Origin: Aquificaceae bacterium
Lineage (GTDB): Bacteria; Aquificota; Aquificia; Aquificales; Aquificaceae
Reading direction: 5' to 3'
Length of the DNA: 16,806 nt
NCBI GenBank assembly: GCA_015487535.1
Contig: WFPN01000151.1
Coordinates: 1-16,806, forward strand
Shown: piece by piece, positions 6,874 to 13,084 of the stretch
Position numbering within the stretch: the first letter of the stretch is position 1
How the letters are laid out: the number at the start of each line of letters is the position of its first letter
Position numbers and translations under genes: made by a program
The notes under the pieces: generated by a model
Databases searched by the model: none
Seen by the model: the letters and a program-made list of their open reading frames with translations, nothing else
Told to the model about the DNA's origin: nothing

Positions 6874-6960
6874 TGGTGCCGGAGGCGGGAGTCGAACCCG
6901 CACGCCCCGAAGGGCACCGTCCCCTCAAGACGGCGCGTCTGCCAGTTCCGCCACTCCGGC
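6874..6960 (-). tRNA. tRNA-Leu (anticodon GAG), CCA encoded
   Basis: The minus strand from 6960 to 6874 folds as a class II tRNA. The acceptor stem is GCCGGAG / CTCCGGC, then discriminator A (6877) and an encoded CCA (6874-6876). The anticodon stem is CCGTC / GACGG with loop TTGAGGG, giving anticodon GAG, which reads Leu CTC/CTT. The long variable arm is GCCC-TTCG-GGGC, and the T arm is GCGGG-TTCGACT-CCCGC. It abuts a near-consensus promoter and is followed by the dehydrogenase gene, whose ribosome binding site starts within a few bases of the CCA end. Confidence 0.97.
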
Positions 6961-6972
6961 TTGTGTGAAGTC

Positions 6973-6983
6973 TATATTATATA
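6973..6983 (+). promoter_or_regulatory. AT-rich -10 region for the thiE-family gene
   Basis: TATATT (6973-6978), TATTAT (6975-6980) and TATATA (6978-6983) overlap here, five to ten bases before the ATG at 6989. No convincing -35 is seen at the right distance. No ribosome binding site precedes the ATG, so a leaderless message is possible. Confidence 0.35.
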
Positions 6984-7004
6984 CCACGATGAAAGAGCTG
7001 CCAA
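6976..7004 (-). promoter_or_regulatory. tRNA-Leu promoter, -35 inside the thiE-family coding sequence
   Basis: On the minus strand TTGGCA (6999-7004) is followed by exactly 17 bases and a perfect TATAAT (6976-6981). The tRNA 5' end is at 6960, so the start of transcription would lie near 6969. The -35 hexamer lies within codons four to six of the divergent thiE-family gene. Confidence 0.7.
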
Positions 7005-7576
7005 GACTCTACGCTATAACGGATAGAAGGAAGTACGGAAAGGACTTCTTAGGCACGCTGGAAGGAATACTTAAAAAGGGTGTCAAGATGATCCAGCTTA
7101 GGGAAAAGGACCTCGGCGGTAGGGAGCTGTACGATCTAGCCAAAGAGGTGAGGGAGCTGACCAGAAGGTACGGGGCACTTCTCCTCATAAACGAGCGCTT
7201 CGATGTGGCGGTTGCGGTAGAAGCAGACGGCGTTCATCTTCCCGAAGAGAGCTTTCCGCCGAGCGTGGTGAAAAAGCTGTTTCCTGAACTTATCGTCGGG
7301 TTTTCGGCTCACTCGCTCGAGGCAGCAAGGCGTGCACAGGACGAGGGGGCTGACTTCATAACCTTCGGTCCTGTCTTCAAGACCTCATCCCACCCGGAAG
7401 CAAAGCCCGTTGGGACGATGGAGCTGAAACGGGTAACCTCCGAGGTAAGCCTGCCCGTTTACGCCTTGGGAGGTATTACCTGGGACAGGATAAAGCTCTG
7501 CTACAAAAACGGCGCTTACGGGGTTGCGGGTATTACAATGTTTCTACAGGATGGGAACGAAGGAGCTCATTCTTGA
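6989..7576 (+). CDS. ThiE/TenI-family protein (thiamine-phosphate synthase or thiazole tautomerase-like)
   Basis: TIM-barrel protein of 195 residues. Family landmarks are YAITDRR (8-14), MIQLREKDL (34-42), LLINERFDVAVAVEADGVHLPEES (66-88 region), GFSAHSLEAARRA (about 104-116), FGPVFKTSSHPEAKPVG and YALGGI (about 148-153). ThiE joins thiazole phosphate and HMP diphosphate; TenI aromatises the thiazole. The positions that carry the metal-binding Asp residues of ThiE read Glu69 and Ser88 here, and the Lys of the T-x-[TS]-K motif is replaced by His, so TenI-like activity or a divergent ThiE are both possible. The ATG at 6989 is chosen because the first beta strand begins at LYAIT; reading further upstream would enter the tRNA. 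It overlaps the regulator gene by 26 bases. There is no room for a TPP riboswitch. Confidence 0.82.
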   Translation: MKELPRLYAITDRRKYGKDFLGTLEGILKKGVKMIQLREKDLGGRELYDLAKEVRELTRRYGALLLINERFDVAVAVEADGVHLPEESFPPSVVKKLFPELIVGFSAHSLEAARRAQDEGADFITFGPVFKTSSHPEAKPVGTMELKRVTSEVSLPVYALGGITWDRIKLCYKNGAYGVAGITMFLQDGNEGAHS

Positions 7577-8111
7577 GAAGGCCTTAAAACTGTTTTCTGA
7601 GAAGGGCATAAAGGAAACGACCATAAGGGATATAGCCAAGGCGGTTGGCATCACCGAAGGGGCAATCTACAGACACTTTGAGAGCAAGGACCAGATAGTA
7701 TATGAACTCTTCGAGAGGTACTCCGGAGATCTTTACGAAAGACTGAAGAGCGTTATTGAAAAGCATAAGGACAGCGAGAAGAAGTTTAAAGAGGTGGTGA
7801 AAACCTTTCTAGACCTTGCCTTTAAGAACCCGGACGCCTTCAGGTACATGAACATATTCCATTACCTGAGGGGTAGGGAGGTTCAGAAGTTCGAGAGGAT
7901 CCCCTTCAACCTTCTAAAGGACCTCGTCCTCGAGCTGAGCAAGGAGGGTGTGCTCAAGACGGAACCTGAGTACGCTCTGGCGACCTTAACGGGAACCCTC
8001 GAAAGGGTGTTCCTGTACAAGAGCATGGGGATAATCAAGGGGGCGAGAAAGGATGTAAAGGAGAAGACGGCCGATTTTCTCTGGAGGGCTCTCGTAGAAT
8101 GCGGATCATAA
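7551..8111 (+). CDS. TetR/AcrR-family transcriptional regulator
   Basis: DNA-binding protein of 186 residues. The N-terminal three-helix domain is typical: ILEKALKLFSEKGIKETTIRDIAKAVGITEGAIYRHFESKDQI (roughly residues 7-49), with the recognition helix at GITEGAIYRHF. The helical C-terminal half (about 50-186) is the ligand and dimer domain, which cannot be matched to a ligand by eye. The ATG at 7551 is preferred over a TTG 27 bases upstream because MGTKELILEKA is a normal N-terminus for the family. It overlaps the thiE-family gene, so it is probably expressed with it; it may autoregulate that unit or act elsewhere. Ends 34 bases before folE. Confidence 0.9.
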   Translation: MGTKELILEKALKLFSEKGIKETTIRDIAKAVGITEGAIYRHFESKDQIVYELFERYSGDLYERLKSVIEKHKDSEKKFKEVVKTFLDLAFKNPDAFRYMNIFHYLRGREVQKFERIPFNLLKDLVLELSKEGVLKTEPEYALATLTGTLERVFLYKSMGIIKGARKDVKEKTADFLWRALVECGS

Positions 8112-8112
8112 A

Positions 8113-8130
8113 AGTAGCCTTCGGGGTACT
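8113..8130 (+). terminator. Weak hairpin with UUCG loop between tetR gene and folE
   Basis: AGTAGCC (8113-8119) and GGGTACT (8124-8130) pair except for one G-G mismatch, closing a C(TTCG)G tetraloop that is unusually stable in RNA. The sequence GTATCCTTTT follows. It could be a partial terminator or attenuator before folE; the stem is short and the T tract is poor, so confidence is low. Confidence 0.3.
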
Positions 8131-8145
8131 GTATCCTTTTGAGCT

Positions 8146-8697
8146 ATGATAGACAAGGAGAAGATAAGGCAGGCGATAAGGCTCTTTCTAGAGGGTATCG
8201 GAGAGGATCCGGACAGGGAAGGTCTCAGGGAAACCCCGGACAGGATCGCCCGTATGTGGGAAGAGTTCGAGGGTATGAGGAGCTTCGATATGAAGCTCTT
8301 CGAGGAGTTCGGGGACTACAACGAGATGGTCCTTGTCAAGGACATAAGGTTCTACTCTCTCTGTGAACATCATCTGCTCCCATTCTTCGGGCAGGTTCAC
8401 ATAGCCTACATACCGGACGGCGTAATCTGTGGGCTTTCCAAACTCGTGAGGACGGTTAGGGCCTTCTCCCTGAGGCCCCAGGTCCAGGAGAGGCTGACCG
8501 AGGAGATCGCCGACTTTCTGGAGAAGGAGCTAAAGCCGAAGGGTGTCGGTGTAGTGGTGGAGGCGGAGCACCTGTGTATGTCCATGCGGGGAGCCATGTC
8601 TCCAGGCCATATAACCACCACCTCCGCCCTTAGGGGAGCTTTCCTAAAGGATATGAAGACCAGGGAGGAATTCCTAAAGCTTATAAAGGGCGTATAG
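8146..8697 (+). CDS. folE: GTP cyclohydrolase I (type FolE)
   Basis: Enzyme of 183 residues converting GTP to 7,8-dihydroneopterin triphosphate, the first step of folate (and pterin) synthesis. The zinc ligands are intact: Cys73 and His76 in SLCEHHLLPF and Cys144 in EHLCMSMRGAMSPG. The N-terminal GEDPDREGLRETPDRIARMWEE (19-40) and GLSKLVRTVRAFSLRPQVQERLT (96-118) segments match the family, so this is the zinc-type enzyme rather than FolE2. The ATG at 8146 is preceded only by a weak GAG. It may be read from the upstream regulator unit or from its own weak promoter in the 34-base gap. Confidence 0.97.
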   Translation: MIDKEKIRQAIRLFLEGIGEDPDREGLRETPDRIARMWEEFEGMRSFDMKLFEEFGDYNEMVLVKDIRFYSLCEHHLLPFFGQVHIAYIPDGVICGLSKLVRTVRAFSLRPQVQERLTEEIADFLEKELKPKGVGVVVEAEHLCMSMRGAMSPGHITTTSALRGAFLKDMKTREEFLKLIKGV

Positions 8698-8699
8698 TT

Positions 8700-8705
8700 T
8701 AAAAT
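8700..8705 (+). promoter_or_regulatory. Possible secG -10 element immediately before its start codon
   Basis: TAAAAT sits seven bases before the secG ATG, in a run of A and T just after the folE stop. No Shine-Dalgarno sequence is present between them and no good -35 is visible. If used, the message would be leaderless. Confidence 0.3.
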
Positions 8706-8712
8706 TTTCTAC

Positions 8713-9066
8713 ATGTACTACGCCCTGCTTACCCTGTTCGTGATAGTATCGATCCTGATAATAATCCTTGCCCTCCTCCAGAAGGGAAGGGGGGATGTGG
8801 GTGCCGCCTTCGGTGGTGGCATGGGTCAGTCCATATTCGGTGCCGGAGGGGTGGACACCGTACTTACAAAGGCCACCTACTGGCTCGGAGGTATATTCTT
8901 ACTCCTGGCGATCCTGCTCTCGATCGTTCCGAGGGAAGAGAGGGGGTCTATCTTAGAGAAAGAGCTCAGGAATGAAGGTCCGTCAGCTCCTGCAGAGCCT
9001 TCCCCCAAACCTGAGAAGGGACGGGGAGATAATCCTCTCCCATCTCCTGAAAAGGAAGCCCGCTGA
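8713..9066 (+). CDS. secG: Preprotein translocase subunit SecG
   Basis: Small membrane protein of 117 residues, the accessory subunit of the SecYEG channel. Two membrane segments lie at about residues 3-22 and 54-72. The conserved loop LLQKGRGDVGAAFGGG (21-36) and the following GQSIFGAGGVDTVLTKATYWLGG (38-60) are the SecG signature. After residue 73 the protein becomes hydrophilic. Its last 31 residues are rich in Pro, Glu, Ser and Lys and lie in the 95-base overlap with prmC. The start ATG at 8713 has no ribosome binding site and follows an AT-rich stretch. The length is at the long end for SecG because of the tail. Confidence 0.95.
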   Translation: MYYALLTLFVIVSILIIILALLQKGRGDVGAAFGGGMGQSIFGAGGVDTVLTKATYWLGGIFLLLAILLSIVPREERGSILEKELRNEGPSAPAEPSPKPEKGRGDNPLPSPEKEAR

Positions 9067-9787
9067 TCTGTACCTGCACATGGATCAAGAAGTCCCCTCC
9101 GATGTGGAGCGGAGCTTCTGGAACCTGATCGAAAGGCGGAGAGAAGGGGTATCGGTAGCCCATATCATAGGCGAGTGGGAATTTTACGGAAGGGTTTTCA
9201 AGGTAAGGGAGGGTATCCTCGTTCCCAGGCCCGAAACGGAACTCCTGGTTGAGAAGGTGCTGGAGCTGCTACCAGAAGACAGATCCTTGGAGGGCTTCGA
9301 GATAGGCGGTGGAACGGGGGCTATCTCTATAACCCTACTTCTGGAGAGGCCCAGGCTGAGGATGACGGTGAACGATGTAAACCCTGAGGCGATAGACCTT
9401 ATGAGGGAAAACGCTGAGCTCCACGGTGTGGAGGATAGGATAGAAATACTTCACGGGAGCCTGTTCGAACCCGTAAGGAAAAGGGTCTTCGACTTTATAG
9501 TTTCCAACCCGCCCTACATACCCGAGGGAGCATGGAATAGCCTACCTCCGGAGGTGAAGAAGGAGGGGAAGCTATCCCTCATCGGCGGTGAGAAGGGCTA
9601 CGAATTCTACGAAGTCATAGCCAAGGAGGCGAAGAGACACCTTAAGGAAGGGGGGTTCGTGGCCCTGGAGATAGGTCACGATCAGGGAAAGGTGGTGAAG
9701 GAGCTGCTTAGGGAGGGCAGCTTCAGGGAGGTTATGATATATAAGGATTACTCGGGACAGGACAGAGTAGTGCTAGGATGGAGCTGA
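8972..9787 (+). CDS. prmC: Peptide chain release factor N5-glutamine methyltransferase
   Basis: Methyltransferase of 271 residues that modifies the Gln of the GGQ motif in release factors RF1 and RF2. The N-terminal helical domain (about 1-70, with GEIILSHLLKRKPADLYLH) precedes the AdoMet-binding core: EIGGGTGAISI (110-120), NDVNPEAIDLMRENAE, and the catalytic NPPY at 169-172. Before the core, GEWEFYGRVFKVREGILVPRPETE (67-90) is the family motif. The ATG at 8972 gives a full N-terminal domain, so I accept a 95-base overlap with secG; AGG lies just upstream. It overlaps the next gene by 10 bases. In many bacteria prmC follows prfA, which is absent here. Confidence 0.95.
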   Translation: MKVRQLLQSLPPNLRRDGEIILSHLLKRKPADLYLHMDQEVPSDVERSFWNLIERRREGVSVAHIIGEWEFYGRVFKVREGILVPRPETELLVEKVLELLPEDRSLEGFEIGGGTGAISITLLLERPRLRMTVNDVNPEAIDLMRENAELHGVEDRIEILHGSLFEPVRKRVFDFIVSNPPYIPEGAWNSLPPEVKKEGKLSLIGGEKGYEFYEVIAKEAKRHLKEGGFVALEIGHDQGKVVKELLREGSFREVMIYKDYSGQDRVVLGWS

Positions 9788-11001
9788 TAGGTTTCTTCAT
9801 AGGTGTGGTATTTTTCATAGCCCTCGAGGGCTTCTTCGCGGGCTCGGAGATAGCTCTCCTGAGTGCTGACAAAGGGGCTCTGAAGGCGGTCCTAAGGAAG
9901 AAGAAGTACAGGTTCGTGGAGCACTTCCTGGACAACCCGGAGGAGTACATAACCCTCACCATGCTCGGCTACACCGTCAGCATAGTCTTTGCTGCCACGC
10001 TCTATACCCTGGCGCTCATGTCCCTCGCCAAGTACTTCCCGGCGGTATCGGGATACGAAGTCCTCCTTGCAGAGACGCTCGTGATCTTCACCATAACCTT
10101 CGGCGAGATAATACCCAAGAGCCTATTCCAACACTACGCAAACAAGCTATCTATACCTAGCCTCTTTATCCTCGATAAGCTCAGGATCCCCCTAAAGCCC
10201 TTCCTGGCCCTATCGAAGGTGATAAGCAGGTTCATATCTAGCAGGTTTGCCCGCACTCACGTGAGCGTTAGGAGGGAGGACATCATAGAGCTTCTCAGGG
10301 AGAAGAAGACCTTCGCCGAGTACGAGGGCCTTATAGTCTCGAACATACTCTCTTTCAAGGACAGGAGGGTAGGAGAGATAGTAAAGCCCCTCTACGAGAT
10401 AGTTATGATCTCCGAGAACGCGAGCGTATCCCAGGCTGTGGAGAAGATAAAGGAGAGCGGGTACTCTAGGATACCCGTTTACAGGGTGAGGGTGGACGAG
10501 GTGGTGGGATACGTTAGCGCTTACGATCTGCTGAACGCCCAGCCCCAGGAACCTATAAAGAAGTACGTAAGGAACATACTGGTCTTTTCCGAGTACACGC
10601 CCCTACCCCAGGTGGTGAACGAGTTCAAGAACAGGAGAGAGCACATAGCCGTGGTCGTGGATGAGAGGGGGGTGATAATAGGAATAGTTACTCTCGAGGA
10701 CATCTTCAGGGAGATAATAGGCAGTATCCATACGGAGAGGGGAGAGGAGGAGCTCATAAAGGAGATCTCGAAGGACAGGTGGATAGTGGACGGAAAGCTG
10801 GAGCTAAACGAACTCGTTAGGATCACGGGGGCAAAGCTACCTGAAGGTAACTACAGTACCGTGGGAGGTTTCCTATCCTACCTCGCCGGCAGGGTTCCGA
10901 AGGAGGGGGAGACCTTTCAGGTAAACGGCTTCCTCTTCAAGGTGGTATCGAGCGACGAGAGGAGAGTGAAGAAGGTCTTGATAGAGAAAACGAAGGAGTG
11001 A
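9778..11001 (+). CDS. CNNM/CorC-type membrane protein with DUF21 and CBS domains
   Basis: Protein of 407 residues. The N-terminal DUF21 membrane domain spans about 1-175, with hydrophobic segments near 3-20, 58-80 and 95-112, and the motifs FFAGSEIALLS (19-29) and ITFGEIIPKSLF (106-117). A pair of CBS domains follows at about 200-325 (SGYSRIPVYR, VVVDERGVIIGIVTLEDIFREIIG). A CorC/HlyC transporter-associated domain closes the protein (about 335-405, with YSTVGGFLSYLAGRVPKEGE). Members of this family act in magnesium or other divalent cation transport and were formerly called hemolysins. The ATG overlaps prmC by 10 bases. Architecture is complete; the transported ion is inferred from the family. 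Confidence 0.92.
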   Translation: MELIGFFIGVVFFIALEGFFAGSEIALLSADKGALKAVLRKKKYRFVEHFLDNPEEYITLTMLGYTVSIVFAATLYTLALMSLAKYFPAVSGYEVLLAETLVIFTITFGEIIPKSLFQHYANKLSIPSLFILDKLRIPLKPFLALSKVISRFISSRFARTHVSVRREDIIELLREKKTFAEYEGLIVSNILSFKDRRVGEIVKPLYEIVMISENASVSQAVEKIKESGYSRIPVYRVRVDEVVGYVSAYDLLNAQPQEPIKKYVRNILVFSEYTPLPQVVNEFKNRREHIAVVVDERGVIIGIVTLEDIFREIIGSIHTERGEEELIKEISKDRWIVDGKLELNELVRITGAKLPEGNYSTVGGFLSYLAGRVPKEGETFQVNGFLFKVVSSDERRVKKVLIEKTKE

Positions 11002-11672
11002 TGTACAGGTACAGGAAGCTCAAGAGCGTTCCACAGGAGCTGAGACCTAGGGAGAAGCTGGCTCGTCATGGGGCCGAGAATCTTTCTGAAGAGGAGCTTC
11101 TGGCCGTTCTTTTAGGCTCCGGAACGAAGGATAAGGACGTCCTATCCCTTTCTAGGGATCTAGTAAAAATCGGCTGGGAAAACCTGGAAAAGATGAGTTT
11201 AAGAGAACTAACTGCGATCAAGGGTCTCGGCAGAGCGAAGGCCCTCCAGATAAAGGCCCTGCTTGAGCTCTCCAAGAGGATTAGGGAGCCTTTGGGTGAG
11301 GTCAGGGTTCTTTCGCCCGAAGAGGCTCACAGGATACTTGTAGAACACTTCAGCGACAGGAAGGAGGTTCTCGTTGCCCTCTACCTGGACCTTAGCCACA
11401 GGGTTCTTGGAATGGAGGTTGTGGCTATCGGATCTCTGAACAGGGTTTACTCCGAGCCGAAGGACATACTTAGGCCCGCGGTTGAACTCTCCGCCTACGG
11501 TATCATCGTAGCCCACAACCATCCCCAGGGCTTCTGTGAACCCTCCAGAGGGGACGTGGAGTTCACCGAAAGGCTAAAGCAGGCCTGCCAGATCCTAGGC
11601 CTGGAGCTGATCGACCACATCATATTCGACAGGGAAAGCTACTTCTCCTTCAGGGAGAAAGAGCTCCTGTGA
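11001..11672 (+). CDS. radC: RadC-family JAB-domain protein
   Basis: Protein of 223 residues with the standard RadC layout. An N-terminal region RPREKLARHGAENLSEEELLAVLLGSG (16-41 area) and a helix-hairpin-helix near 66-85 (LTAIKGLGRAKALQIKA) precede the JAB/MPN domain. The metal motif is complete: His172 and His174 in AHNHPQG, then Ser182 and Asp185 in PSRGD. Despite its name, a role in DNA repair is doubtful and the molecular function is not established. The ATG at 11001 overlaps the previous stop by one base and has AAGGAG upstream; a GTG in the preceding codon is a less likely start. It ends right where the modA promoter begins. Confidence 0.94.
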   Translation: MYRYRKLKSVPQELRPREKLARHGAENLSEEELLAVLLGSGTKDKDVLSLSRDLVKIGWENLEKMSLRELTAIKGLGRAKALQIKALLELSKRIREPLGEVRVLSPEEAHRILVEHFSDRKEVLVALYLDLSHRVLGMEVVAIGSLNRVYSEPKDILRPAVELSAYGIIVAHNHPQGFCEPSRGDVEFTERLKQACQILGLELIDHIIFDRESYFSFREKELL

Positions 11673-11673
11673 A

Positions 11674-11702
11674 TTGACTATATGACATAAATGTCATATA
11701 AT
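11674..11702 (+). promoter_or_regulatory. Near-consensus modA promoter
   Basis: TTGACT (11674-11679), exactly 17 bases, then perfect TATAAT (11697-11702). The predicted start of transcription is within a base or so of 11709, which is the A of the modA ATG, so the message should be leaderless. It begins two bases after the radC stop. Confidence 0.8.
11679..11700 (+). promoter_or_regulatory. Perfect palindrome filling the modA promoter spacer: likely operator
   Basis: TATATGACAT (11679-11688), AA, ATGTCATATA (11691-11700) is a flawless 10-bp inverted repeat with a two-base centre. It covers the spacer, the last base of the -35 and most of the -10, the classic position for a repressor. The binding protein is not in the window. 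It could be a ModE-like molybdate sensor or another dimeric regulator; the half-sites do not clearly match any operator I know. Confidence 0.7.
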
Positions 11703-11708
11703 GGCCCG

Positions 11709-12425
11709 ATGAGAGTGCTGTTAGCCCTGCTGCTGCTGTTCTCTATCTCATTCGGGCAGAGCCTCACCGTCGCGGTTGCTTCGAGCCTGAGGCCTCCACT
11801 GGTAGAGATAGCGAAGCTCTTTGAAAAAAGCAAAGGAGTTAAGGTAAGGCTCTCCTTCGGATCCTCGGGGAGCTTCTTCAGGCAGATACTCGGGGGTGCA
11901 CCGTACGATGTGTTTCTGTCTGCAAACAGGCGCTATCCGGAGGAACTAGTGAGAAGGGGAAGTGCTGTAAAGGAATCCCTCACAGTCTTTGCAAGGGGAA
12001 GGCTCGTCCTGTTCAGCCTTGATAAAAAGGTCGGCAACCTAAGGGTTCTTTTGAACGCGGAAAGGGTGGCGGTGGCCAATCCTCGTTACGCTCCCTACGG
12101 GAAGGCGGCGGTAGAGACCCTGAAGAGCGCAGGTCTGTACGATGAGCTCAAGGGAAAGCTAGTTTACGGATCCAACGTGGGGCAGGCCTTCCAGTTCGTA
12201 GTTTCCGGCGGAGCCGAGTACGGTTTTGTGTCCCTCTCCCTTGCCAAGGCATACGGGAAAGGGAACTACATGGTAATCCCAGAAGACCTCCACTCACCCA
12301 TAGAACACGTTGGTGTGATAACCGAGGAGGGAGCCAAAAATGAGGCTGCCTTCGAGTTTATAAAGTTCCTGAAGGGCAAACAGGCCAGGGAGATCTTCAG
12401 AAGTTTTGGCTTCGAGGTTCCCTGA
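11709..12425 (+). CDS. modA: Molybdate/tungstate ABC transporter, periplasmic binding protein
   Basis: Secreted binding protein of 238 residues. A signal peptide (MRVLLALLLLFSISFGQ) is followed by LTVAVASSLRPPLVEIAKLFE and LSFGSSGSFFRQILGGAPYDVFLSA, which carry the two serine sites that bind the oxyanion in ModA. NPRYAPYGKAA and the late GGAEYGFVSLS also match. Whether it prefers molybdate or tungstate cannot be told by eye; many Aquificales enzymes could use either. The ATG at 11709 is chosen over an in-frame ATG 18 bases upstream because that one would lie inside the palindrome and promoter, and because MRVLL starts a clean signal peptide. No ribosome binding site is present. Its TGA overlaps the modB ATG. 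Confidence 0.93.
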   Translation: MRVLLALLLLFSISFGQSLTVAVASSLRPPLVEIAKLFEKSKGVKVRLSFGSSGSFFRQILGGAPYDVFLSANRRYPEELVRRGSAVKESLTVFARGRLVLFSLDKKVGNLRVLLNAERVAVANPRYAPYGKAAVETLKSAGLYDELKGKLVYGSNVGQAFQFVVSGGAEYGFVSLSLAKAYGKGNYMVIPEDLHSPIEHVGVITEEGAKNEAAFEFIKFLKGKQAREIFRSFGFEVP

Positions 12426-13084
12426 TGGAAGAGGCCCTGCTGATAAGTCTGAAGCTCTCCCTGATAACCACCTTCCTCCTTCTTATCCTATCACTACTGC
12501 TCTCCTACATTCTTGTCTTCAGGGAGTTTCCCTTCAAAGGTTTGCTCGAGGCCCTTATATTCATGCCGATAGTTCTCCCTCCAACTGTCCTGGGGTTTTA
12601 CCTGCTCGTAATCCTAGGACGCGGGTCCCCGTTGGGTGATCTTTTCGAGGCTGTTCTGGGCAGACCTATCGTCTTCAGCTTCGAAGCCCTCGTCATCGCC
12701 TCGGTGATCTACTCGCTTCCCTTCGGTGTTTTCCCCATAAGGGACGCCTTTGAGGAGGTACCCAAAAGATACCTGGAGATCGCCTACGTCTTCGGATACT
12801 CGAAGCTCGAGGCGTTCCTAAGGGTGGTGCTACCAAACAGCTGGGGAGGGATCCTAACCTCCTGCGCTCTCGTCTTCGCGCACACTATGGGAGAGTTCGG
12901 CGTGGTCCTTATGGTGGGGGGAAACATCCCCGGAGAAACTAGGACACTCTCCATATACATATACGATGAGGTTCAAGCTCTCGATTACGCTGAAGCGCAC
13001 AGGGCTTCACTCCTACTGCTGACCGTTTCTGCCTTGGCCCTCTCTGTTATCCTCATCCTGAGGAAAAGATGGGTAAAGGTATAG
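12425..13084 (+). CDS. modB: Molybdate/tungstate ABC transporter permease
   Basis: Inner-membrane permease of 219 residues with about five or six hydrophobic helices (near 7-31, 41-64, 85-103, 143-165 and 193-212). The EAA loop that docks to the ATPase is EEVPKRYLEIAYVFGYSKLEAFLRVVLPNSWGGI-like (about 110-143). PIVLPPTVLGFYLL (about 48-61) and FAHTMGEFGVVLMVGGNIPG (starting near 151) are typical of ModB. It starts at an ATG sharing one base with the modA stop and overlaps modC by 16 bases. Confidence 0.95.
   Translation: MEEALLISLKLSLITTFLLLILSLLLSYILVFREFPFKGLLEALIFMPIVLPPTVLGFYLLVILGRGSPLGDLFEAVLGRPIVFSFEALVIASVIYSLPFGVFPIRDAFEEVPKRYLEIAYVFGYSKLEAFLRVVLPNSWGGILTSCALVFAHTMGEFGVVLMVGGNIPGETRTLSIYIYDEVQALDYAEAHRASLLLLTVSALALSVILILRKRWVKV

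Noticed and set aside
6858..6917. A 20-residue N-terminal extension of the dehydrogenase, running into tRNA-Leu
   Set aside because: It would be translated from the tRNA gene itself, and the ATG at 6857 has its own ribosome binding site and begins right before the Rossmann motif.
6758..6988. Long in-frame extension upstream of the thiE-family gene
   Set aside because: It crosses the whole tRNA gene and the end of the dehydrogenase gene; the family starts at LYAIT just after the ATG at 6989.
6961..6988. TPP riboswitch before the thiE-family gene
   Set aside because: Only 28 bases separate the tRNA from the ATG, far too short for a TPP aptamer.
11691..11708. In-frame upstream ATG giving modA six extra residues
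   Set aside because: It lies within the promoter and palindrome, so it would not be transcribed from the near-consensus promoter, and it would spoil the signal peptide start.
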